DNA of 64,000 bases from Meridianimarinicoccus sp. MJW13. Lineage in GTDB: Bacteria; Pseudomonadota; Alphaproteobacteria; Rhodobacterales; Rhodobacteraceae. Shown here piece by piece: positions 58,571 through 64,000 of this stretch; position 1 is the stretch's first letter; the number at the start of each line of letters is the position of its first letter. The notes below the pieces were generated by a model. That model did no database searches and was not told the origin of the DNA. It worked only from the letters and a program-made list of their open reading frames with translations. A program made the position numbers and the translations under genes. The DNA is taken from assembly GCF_014901205.1 (NCBI RefSeq), contig NZ_JACNMU010000005.1, positions 303,178 to 367,177 of the forward strand, read 5' to 3'.

Positions 58571-59602
58571 TCAGGCCGAGTCCCGCATGACGAGCTTGCC
58601 TTCCACCAGAATGGACCTGCGCTCCCCCGCTTCTTCTCCGCCCTCGATACGCTCAAGCAGGGCCGCCACGCTTTTCTTGGAGATTGCCGTGTAGTCCTGG
58701 GAAACCGTGGTGAGTGGCGGACAGGTATAGCGCGCAAACGGGTGGTCATCGTGACCGGCAATACGCAGGGCGTGACCAGACCCGCGCCCGACGCGCAGCC
58801 CGCGCTGGTACGCCGCCGCCAACAGGCCGATGGCAAGGCGATCGTTGCTGCACAGGATGGTATTCGTCGCGAATCGCCCCTCGGCGATGGCCCGCCCGCC
58901 CTCGCGGCAGCCGATCTCCTCAAAGTCCCAACCCAGGCCCGGCGCCTTGACGACATTCACCGCGTGGCCATGGCTTTCCATGGCCTTCACATAGGCCGCG
59001 CGGCGTTTGTTGGAGTTCGGGTTGGACGGCGTCTCCATCTCGAACAGGCAGGGAGGCTCCCCTGTCCGGCACAGGTATTCCACAATCATACCAATACTTT
59101 GATCGTTGTTCGACCCGACAAAATCTTCGCCGATATCATCGATGTAGCTGTCAAACAGGACCGTTGGCACCTCGTCGCAGAACCTTTCAACAACGGATCG
59201 GTCCGACGATCGACCCAGCGGTGCCAGCAGAACACCCGCCGGCTTCAGGCCGCGCAGGCTGTCGAGAATCGCTGCCTCGTAGGCCGGGTCGCCGTGAGAG
59301 CTGAACAGGATGGGCGACAGACCCTCGGCAATGCAGGATTGCTCGACGTTCCGCGCAATCTCGCCAAAGAACGGGTCCGCCAGATAGGGCACCACAATAC
59401 CCACGATCTTGGTCAGGCGCCGGTTCTGATTCATTGCAAACACGTTGGGACGGTAGTCATATTTGTCCAGCGCCGCCTCGATCCGCGCCCGCGTCGTCGC
59501 CCGAACGCTTTCAGGATCGTTGAAGTACTTTGACACTGTAGGCCGGGAAATCCCGCTGACGGTGGCAAATTCTTCCATGTTCTTGATCTTGCGGCCACGC
59601 AC
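58571..59602 (-). CDS. LacI-family regulator of the polyol operon
   Basis: The 343-aa protein starts at the GTG at 59600-59602 (MRGRKIKNMEEFATVSGIS), seven bases after AAAGGG. A longer in-frame ATG start at 59704 would add a Cys-rich leader with no match. The helix-turn-helix (EEFATVSGISRPTVSKYFNDPESV) is followed by a periplasmic-binding-protein-like domain (VVPYLADPFFGEIARNVEQ, LCSNDRLAIGLLAAAYQRGLRVG). It lies directly upstream of smoE on the same strand, so it very likely responds to sorbitol or mannitol. Confidence 0.9.
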   Translation of the reverse strand: MRGRKIKNMEEFATVSGISRPTVSKYFNDPESVRATTRARIEAALDKYDYRPNVFAMNQNRRLTKIVGIVVPYLADPFFGEIARNVEQSCIAEGLSPILFSSHGDPAYEAAILDSLRGLKPAGVLLAPLGRSSDRSVVERFCDEVPTVLFDSYIDDIGEDFVGSNNDQSIGMIVEYLCRTGEPPCLFEMETPSNPNSNKRRAAYVKAMESHGHAVNVVKAPGLGWDFEEIGCREGGRAIAEGRFATNTILCSNDRLAIGLLAAAYQRGLRVGRGSGHALRIAGHDDHPFARYTCPPLTTVSQDYTAISKKSVAALLERIEGGEEAGERRSILVEGKLVMRDSA

Positions 59603-59975
59603 GGGATCACCCTTTGACTTTTCTTCGCAAAACAGGCGCCCATCGAAGGACGGGAGATGACAACACGCGGGCCGCCTTAACTTGTCTCGCGTAAACTTAT
59701 ACATGACACTAGGTCTGCTTACACACTTTGGTCAAGCTTTTCGAGTGTATGTGCAAGCAAGGCTTTTAGTGCATTGAAATAACGATAAACAATTCGGCCG
59801 AGTCACGTAAAGGTTGCAACGTAAACAGCCTCTCACCTGCAGAATGCACCGCCTTCAGTCTTGGGCCGCCCCAGAATTTGTTCCGGAGTTGACAAGCATG
59901 GCAAGAAAAGCTGAAAAAACTAGCCTGACACAGATTGGCACAGCAGATGTACCCTATCGAAATGCGAGGAGAACA
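59603..59975. other. Intergenic region upstream of the LacI-type gene
   Basis: I see no gene in these 373 bases. The right-hand part becomes AT-richer towards the IS3 debris. GTTTACGCGAGACAAGTT on the minus strand (about 59680-59697) is a possible second operator. Frames here are short and lack ribosome-binding sites. Confidence 0.6.
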
Positions 59976-60005
59976 GGTCTGATCCGCGCCGGGCTTGCCG
60001 GAGGC
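59976..60005 (-). repeat. Left IS3-type terminal inverted repeat
   Basis: GGTCTGATCCGCGCCGGGCT continues to GCCGGAGGC at 60005. It matches the inverted right copy at 63653-63682 in about 24 of 30 positions. TGA at 59980 is the usual IS3 terminus. Confidence 0.6.
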
Positions 60006-60014
60006 TGGTTTGTC

Positions 60015-60135
60015 TTAGTTGCGCCGCCATGTCTGGTGTTTCAGAGCCGCGTAGAAGTTCACTTCGGCTTCGGCTGGCGGGATATTCCCGATAGGTTGCA
60101 GCAGTAGGCGATTGTTGAACCAATCGACTTGGGAC
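60015..60135 (-). pseudogene. IS3-family transposase orfB, C-terminal fragment
   Basis: The minus strand encodes QVDWFNNRLLLQPIGN, then IPPAEAEVNFYAALKHQTWRRN and a stop, the standard end of IS3-family OrfB. Upstream sequence is lost at about 60135, where the left end of the head-to-head IS3 copy begins. Only about 37 codons remain. Confidence 0.8.
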
Positions 60136-60193
60136 CTGTCGCGGAATTGTTCCGCTCCTTTGACCGCGTATCGTGTCGCAAAGGAGAACAGAC

Positions 60194-60466
60194 ATGGCAT
60201 CACGACCGAGCCCGGAGTTCCGCGCAGAAGCAGTTCGAGTCGCATTGACGAGCGGGCTTTCCCGCAAGCAGGTTGCCGCTGACTTCGGTGTTGGCTTTTC
60301 AACGCTAAGCCGATGGATCCAGCAGGAACGCAAGAACCCCGAGAAGCCAACAGCGCAATCCGACCTTGAGCGCGAGGTCGCAGAACTGCGCAGAGAGAAC
60401 CGGCAGCTCCGGGGGGAGAGGGACGTTCTAAAAAAAAGGCAACAGTGTTCTTCGCGGAGAGAATGA
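60194..60466 (+). CDS. IS3-family transposase OrfA
   Basis: The 90-aa protein starts MASRPSPEFRAEAVRVALTS at 60194, close to GGAG. The Tnp_1/HTH_21-type helix-turn-helix LSRKQVAADFGVGFSTLSRWI and the leucine-zipper end LEREVAELRRENRQLRGERDVL are complete. At the A8 tract (60429-60436) the frame departs from the usual KKATVFFA ending and gives KKRQQCSSRRE, so there is an extra base in or near the slippage site. The upstream 60136 region, starting TGTCGCGGAATTGTTCCGC, is the likely left end of this copy. Confidence 0.85.
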   Translation: MASRPSPEFRAEAVRVALTSGLSRKQVAADFGVGFSTLSRWIQQERKNPEKPTAQSDLEREVAELRRENRQLRGERDVLKKRQQCSSRRE

Positions 60467-60474
60467 GGACATGA

Positions 60475-60723
60475 ATGCCATCGGTCCGAATGAATGCCCG
60501 AACAACGAGGTTTGCCTTCGTTGAAGAACACCGCAACGAAATCCCGGTGGCCCGGTTGTGTAAGATCATGGATGTCAGCCCTCGGGGATATCGAGCCTGG
60601 CGTCGCCGTCCACTCTGCAACAGCCAGCGCAATGACATGGTGGTCCTGGCCCACATCCGCGAGCAGTTCGCCCTGTCCCTGGGCAGCTATGGCTGGCCTT
60701 CGAGGCTCAGGCTGCATAAGTGA
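60475..60723 (+). pseudogene. IS3-family transposase orfB, N-terminal fragment
   Basis: The recognisable part is RFAFVEEHRNEIPVARLCKI, then MDVSPRGYRAWRRRPL..IREQFALSLGSYG. The match stops at SYG (about 60692), where GRPRMTEEL would follow in a complete OrfB, and a stop follows at 60723. The catalytic DDE domain is absent, so this copy cannot transpose itself. Confidence 0.85.
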
Positions 60724-60818
60724 GAAATCGGAGCGGCATCAAAGCGTGACAGGTCCAGTGCGAACGGTCGCGAGAGGTCGTTGATGACAAACAGACTTTC
60801 CGCTCATAGCCTGGCGGC

Positions 60819-61655
60819 ATGTCGAACGGGCCCTGGACAGATGCAGAAAACGACCTGATCGTCGCGGATTACTTCGCGATGCTGGCTGAGGACATGGCGG
60901 GCCGTCCATACAACAAGGCTCAGCACCGACGCAGTTTGATGCCCCTTTTGCGGAGCCGAACTGAAGGCTCGATCGAGTTTAAGCATCAGAATATCAGCGC
61001 GGTGCTGAAAGGGCTCGGCGAAGATTGGATCCCCTGCTACAAGCCAGCGTTCAATTTCCAGATGACCTTGGTAGATGCTGTTGCGCGCTGGTTGGCATTG
61101 AACCCGGCTTGGCTTTGGCGGATACCGGCTTCGCGAACAGCAAATGGTATGCGCGAGGCTGCGCAGATCTGGATTGGGCCGTCACCGACGCTGTCCAACC
61201 AGCCGCCGCCGCAGGAACTAGAACAGATGTTGCATGTCGCTAAAAAGTTCGACGTGGCGGGTCGGGATGAACGCAACCGCGCCCTCGGACGTGCGGGAGA
61301 AGAGCGCGTCGTTGCACACGAACGTTCTGCGTTGAAAATGGCCGGTCGAGATGATCTGGCGCGCAAAGTGCGGTGGATTTCCGAAGAGGATGGTGACGGT
61401 GCCGGGTACGACATTGCCAGCTTTACGCCGGACGGACAGGAGCGTTTGATCGAGGTGAAAACGACAAATGGCTGGGAACGAACGCCCTTTTACATTTCCC
61501 GCAATGAACTGGCGGTCGCCGAAGAGCGCCGGTCAGAATGGTGCTTGTTCCGCCTCTGGAATTTCTCGCGTGAGCCGAAAGCATTTGAGTTGCGCCCGCC
61601 GCTAGATGCCCATGTCTCGTTGACCGCGACGGCCTTTCAGGCGAGCTTTCATTGA
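60819..61655 (+). CDS. DUF3883 (NO VEIN-type) PD-(D/E)XK nuclease-like protein
   Basis: The 278-aa protein starts MSNGPWTDAENDLIVADYFA. The N-terminal helical domain (GRPYNKAQHRRSLMPLL, EGSIEFKHQNISAVL) is the one usually joined to DUF3883. The C-terminal domain from about 150 holds a restriction-endonuclease-like site: E161 (GEERVV), D198 (AGYDIASF) and E212-x-K214 (LIEVKTT). DUF3883 proteins are found in defence islands and with helicases. No methyltransferase or helicase partner is adjacent here. It lies between IS3 debris and IS66 and reads as cargo. Confidence 0.85.
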   Translation: MSNGPWTDAENDLIVADYFAMLAEDMAGRPYNKAQHRRSLMPLLRSRTEGSIEFKHQNISAVLKGLGEDWIPCYKPAFNFQMTLVDAVARWLALNPAWLWRIPASRTANGMREAAQIWIGPSPTLSNQPPPQELEQMLHVAKKFDVAGRDERNRALGRAGEERVVAHERSALKMAGRDDLARKVRWISEEDGDGAGYDIASFTPDGQERLIEVKTTNGWERTPFYISRNELAVAEERRSEWCLFRLWNFSREPKAFELRPPLDAHVSLTATAFQASFH

Positions 61656-61893
61656 GGTTCAAATTGTTGCTCAACCTACATTCTCACTCGTTGCCGCTTG
61701 GATGTCGAAGATGGCGGCAGTCAGCGACAGACGCGCTAAACATGCAGGCGCAACGGCATGAACGGTTGACCTTCGCGGCATTAGGCATGAACGTCCAGCG
61801 CAGCGCAGGAGCGGACGTCTGTAAGCGGTGTCTCCGCCCCACGTTGCCGCGGATGGCATGGGCTGCGACGTGGTCCCCATCACATGATGGGGA

Positions 61894-62316
61894 GTGCGTT
61901 TCGCAATGTGTGCTACAAATTTGTTTCTCAAATCTCTGGGCGTCGAGATTTACGCGTCGGGCCATCGCCGGTGGCCGGATGAGGTTAAGGCGTTGGCTGT
62001 CTCGATGACCTCGGAGAAGGATGCCACGGTGAATGCCGTGGCGGAGCGCTTCGGCATTCTGCCCAATCAACTCTCGGCCTGGCGGTGCGAGGCCAAGCAA
62101 GGCAAGCTGGTGCTGCCCGCAACCGAAGTTGAGGACGCCGTCTTCGCGCCACTCATCGTCTGCGAGGTGGCCGAGGAAGATGGCTGTCCAGAGGAGGCCG
62201 CGCATATGACCCCGGTCAGGATCCTACATGGTGCTGTCGTGATCGAACTCGCGCATGACATTCCTGTGGCCCGGATCGCGGAGATCGTCCACGCGCTTGA
62301 GGCGCGCTCATGCTGA
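61894..62316 (+). CDS. tnpA: IS66 accessory protein TnpA
   Basis: The 140-aa product has the TnpA pattern of IS66: YASGHRRWPDEVKALAVSM, a helix-turn-helix ATVNAVAERFGILPNQLSAWR, QGKLVLPA, and a C-terminal domain ending in ARIAEIVHALEARSC. The start could be the ATG at 61906. The stop overlaps tnpB (ATG at 62310) by seven bases, normal for IS66. Confidence 0.85.
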   Translation: MRFAMCATNLFLKSLGVEIYASGHRRWPDEVKALAVSMTSEKDATVNAVAERFGILPNQLSAWRCEAKQGKLVLPATEVEDAVFAPLIVCEVAEEDGCPEEAAHMTPVRILHGAVVIELAHDIPVARIAEIVHALEARSC

Positions 62317-62606
62317 TGCCCTCGCAGGGCGTGCGGATCCTGGTGGCGACGAAGCCGGTCGACTTCCGGAAGGTGCATGACGGTCTCGCGGCGCTGGTCC
62401 AGTCGACGCTTGCCGAGGATCCGTTCACCGGCACGGTCTTCGTGTTCCGGTCGAGGCGCGCCGACCGGTTGAAGATCCTGTTCTGGGACGGCAGCGGGCT
62501 CGTGATGGCCTACAAACCGTTGGAAGAAAGCCCCTTCACCTGGCCGTTCGCCATTGTCTCTCTGACCAATGGCGTTCCAATGGCTCACTCCGCGACGGAG
62601 CCATGA
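62310..62606 (+). pseudogene. tnpB: IS66 TnpB, frameshifted near the C-terminus by about 40 extra bases
   Basis: The frame is a normal TnpB (ILVATKPVDFRKVHDGLAAL, LKILFWDGSGLVMAYKPLEE) up to SPFTWP, then ends in an unrelated tail. The natural ending, DGAMTLNRAQFEALFAGLDW, resumes in another frame from about 62591. Sequence 62547-62590 is extra and contains CCATTG/CAATGG inverted bits. TnpB is therefore probably damaged. Confidence 0.75.
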
Positions 62607-62755
62607 CGCTGAACAGGGCGCAGTTCGAGGCCCTGTTTGCTGGCCTGGACTGGCGCCGCGTGCGGTCCTTGGAGGTGCGCCGACCGGCTGTGGCTGAGTG
62701 ACTCGACCTGTTGAATAACCGGGCATCGGCGCCCCGAGCACGGTATAATCCGGCC

Positions 62756-63565
62756 ATGCCCGACGCCCCGCCCATCGACCTGTCCACGATCCCCGAGAGC
62801 CAGCGCGCCGCTGTTCTGGCGGTGCTGCAGGAGCGCGATGCCCTGAAGGAAGCCAATCGGCGGCTCGAGCATCTCGTGGCTGAGTTGAACCATGTCGTGC
62901 ATGGCAAACGGTCCGAGAAGCTGAGCAAAGACGACCGGCAACTGGCCTTCGAAGACCTGGAAACCGCCGTCGCCGAGGTCGAGACCCGCAAGGAACAGGC
63001 TGCGCCATCAGCCACAACGCCGCGCCGGTCACGGCAGCGCAACCTCGGCCATCTGCCTGCGGGTCTGCCACGCATCGAGCGTATCATCGAACCGGCCAAC
63101 CTTGAGTGCCCCTGCGGTTGCGGCCGCATGCACCAGATCGGCGAAGATCGCACCGAGCAGCTGGACATCATCCCGGCGCAGCTTCGTGTGCTGGTCGACA
63201 TCCGGCCGAAGTATGCCTGCCGAACCTGCTCGGACGGGGTCACCCAGGCGCCGGCCGCGCCTTGGCTGATCGAGGGCGGTCTGCCGACCGAAGGCGCTAT
63301 CGCGCATGTCCTAGTGTCCAAGTTCGCGGACCACCTGCCATTCTACCGCCAAAGCCAGATCTTGGCGCGCTCCGGCATCCAGATCGACCGCAGCACATTG
63401 GCGGATTGGGCCGGCACTGCAGCCTTCCACCTCGGCCCGGTGGTCGATCGGCTCACCGAGCATATCAAATCCTCCGGTATCTGAAGGCAACCCTCGAAGC
63501 TATTGCCGCCGCTCACCCGGCCAGTAGAATCGACGAACTGCTTCCCTGGAACTTCACCCCGTCAA
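62756..63565 (+). pseudogene. tnpC: IS66 transposase TnpC with catalytic domain deleted
   Basis: The N-terminal part is complete: MPDAPPIDLSTIPESQRAAV, coiled coil, NHVVHGKRSEKL, a zinc-finger-like CPCGCGRMHQIG..YACRTC, and the start of the central domain through LADWAGTAAFHLGPVVDRL. At about 63470 it jumps, with frameshift, to the family C-terminus YLKATLEAIAAAHPASRIDE and LLPWNF. The DDE catalytic core, roughly 230 residues, is missing. The element is non-autonomous. Confidence 0.85.
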
Positions 63566-63606
63566 GCTTAACACGGGTGAGCCGCAGACACCGCTTACGG
63601 ACAACG

Positions 63607-63920
63607 TGTTCCGTTCTTCGTCTTTCCCATAACCCAGTATCCTTAATTCTGGGTCTCCGGTAAAACCGGGGCGGTTCAGACCACTTGAACGCAGTGCGTA
63701 ATGTCGACTTGGGATCGTCCTTACATGAGCCGACGTCAGTAATCGTCGCTTTTCAGACGCTGGTTCAAGGTGCATCATTTGAAAGAATGCGCGCCGAACC
63801 GTATCCGGAAACTGCCTTCGATTACAGGGTGCTTGCTTTCGAGCCGTGGCATTGATTCCATTGGATATTTGTTGTCAGACTCGTCCAACGTTGATGTGGC
63901 GTTGATGTAAAACGCGACAT
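63607..63920. other. Non-coding region between mobile elements and tRNA
   Basis: There is no gene with support. It contains the right IS3-like end (63653-63682) and an AT-rich stretch. GTTGATGT occurs twice at 63890-63908. It is probably flanking sequence of the tRNA/rRNA locus that has received insertions. Confidence 0.5.
63653..63682 (+). repeat. Right IS3-type terminal inverted repeat
   Basis: The sequence GTCTCCGGTAAAACCGGGGC continues GGTTCAGACC. It is the inverted counterpart of the left copy at 59976-60005, with a terminal CA at 63677-63678. Confidence 0.6.
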
Positions 63921-63953
63921 CAAAAACTTGATCGGCTGGAGCCGACTTCAAGT
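63921..63953 (-). terminator. Terminator downstream of the partial tRNA
   Basis: On the minus strand ACTTGA-AG-TCGGC, loop TCCA, GCCGA-TCAAGT forms an 11-bp stem with a two-base bulge, followed by a U-run (TTTT). It lies 22 bases beyond the tRNA CCA and should end the tRNA or rRNA transcript. Confidence 0.85.
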
Positions 63954-63975
63954 CTTTGATATTCTGTTAAATTTT

Positions 63976-64000
63976 TGGTTGCGGGGGCAGGATTTGAACC
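63976..64000 (-). tRNA. 3' end of a tRNA, probably initiator tRNA-Met (cut by window edge)
   Basis: The minus strand starts inside the window with GGTTCAAATCCTGC and ends CCCCGCAACCA. This is the T-loop (TTCAAAT), the T-stem, the acceptor 3' strand CCCCGCA, discriminator A and an encoded CCA. Initiator tRNA-Met of proteobacteria has exactly this acceptor, ending in A72. The other arms and anticodon are outside the window. Confidence 0.75.

Larger units (their letters stand above)
61823..63598 (+). mobile_element. IS66-family element with intact ends, internally deleted
   Basis: Left end GTAAGCGGTGTCTCCGCCCC (61823) and right end, read on the minus strand, GTAAGCGGTGTCTGCGGCTC (from 63598), match in 13 initial bases and most of the next ten. 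tnpA, tnpB and part of tnpC lie between. An eight-base target duplication is not evident (GGACGTCT against GGACAACG share GGAC only). At 1.8 kb it is shorter than a full IS66 (about 2.5 kb). Confidence 0.8.
59976..63682. mobile_element. Composite of IS3 debris, DUF3883 gene and decayed IS66 between inverted IS3-like ends
   Basis: The outer ends are an inverted repeat. GGTCTGATCCGCGCCGGG starts at 59976, and the reverse complement of 63661-63682 reads GGTCTGAACCGCCCCGGT. Inside, in order, are an orfB C-terminal fragment (minus), an IS3 orfA plus truncated orfB (plus), a DUF3883 gene, and an IS66 with internal deletion. No target duplication could be found. It could be a composite transposon or several insertions into one IS. 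Confidence 0.45.

Noticed and set aside
59814..60107. 97-codon plus-strand frame before the IS3 debris
   Set aside because: It overlaps the minus-strand orfB fragment and the IS end, and has no conserved content.
63890..63920. GTTGATGT repeats near the tRNA as an attachment site
   Set aside because: The two copies are only eight bases long, are not a copy of the tRNA 3' end, and no integrase gene is in the window. xerC is the housekeeping recombinase.

Overview
This 64-kb window reads as chromosome of a GC-rich alphaproteobacterium of the Rhodobacteraceae (Roseobacter/Rhodobacter group). The evidence is the gene content and order (RegA/RegB/SenC redox control, a polyol operon of the R. sphaeroides smo/mtlK type, an rpoZ-rsh-DUF2062-pdxJ run, def/def-like/fmt, DUF1127 and DUF484 genes) together with high GC and codon bias. 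Most of it is ordinary core genome. The identifications come from reading the translated sequence; no database search was run.

Layout: 1-5.6 kb holds a partial CDF cation transporter, two conserved unknowns and ruvCAB. From 5.9 to 13 kb come a DUF1127 gene, prmA, an acetyltransferase, msrA, priA, DUF484, xerC and pdxJ. From 13 to 18.5 kb lie DUF2062, rsh (ppGpp synthase/hydrolase), rpoZ, folK, a NYN-domain gene and a cytochrome P460. From 18.6 to 24 kb is a tightly overlapping ispH-DUF3429-methyltransferase-rnhA-TRIC run facing fmt, a deformylase-like gene and def. From 24 to 32 kb are a PatB-type C-S lyase, a DUF4344 protease, a lone cobM, a D-amino-acid transaminase, a thioredoxin 2, tag, an XRE regulator, an orphan ParA and an envelope gene pair. 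Core lepA (33.8-35.6 kb) is flanked on both sides by visibly AT-richer genes: an unknown 346-aa protein and a synthetase-only RelA/SpoT-domain protein whose start overlaps the lepA stop. From 36.6 to 52 kb come phnA, argG, an HD hydrolase, a LysR regulator, regA/senC/regB, a PAS protein, a YihY protein, glmU, glmS and an outer-membrane barrel. From 52 to 59.6 kb is a complete LacI-regulated sorbitol/mannitol import and oxidation operon (smoEFGK, smoS, mtlK).

The right end (60-63.7 kb) is a mobile-element graveyard. Head-to-head IS3 fragments, a DUF3883 (PD-(D/E)XK-like) protein and an IS66 element with internal decay are enclosed by an inverted pair of IS3-like ends. The last 25 bases are the 3' end of a tRNA on the minus strand that fits initiator tRNA-Met. 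In alphaproteobacteria that gene often closes an rRNA operon, so this may be the accessory side of an rrn locus.

The strongest candidates for something undescribed are the RelA/SpoT-domain protein fused translationally to lepA, the AT-rich unknown on the other side of lepA, the IS-enclosed DUF3883 gene, a deformylase paralogue lacking catalytic residues, and a dispersed intergenic repeat family that includes a long inverted pair around phnA-argG.
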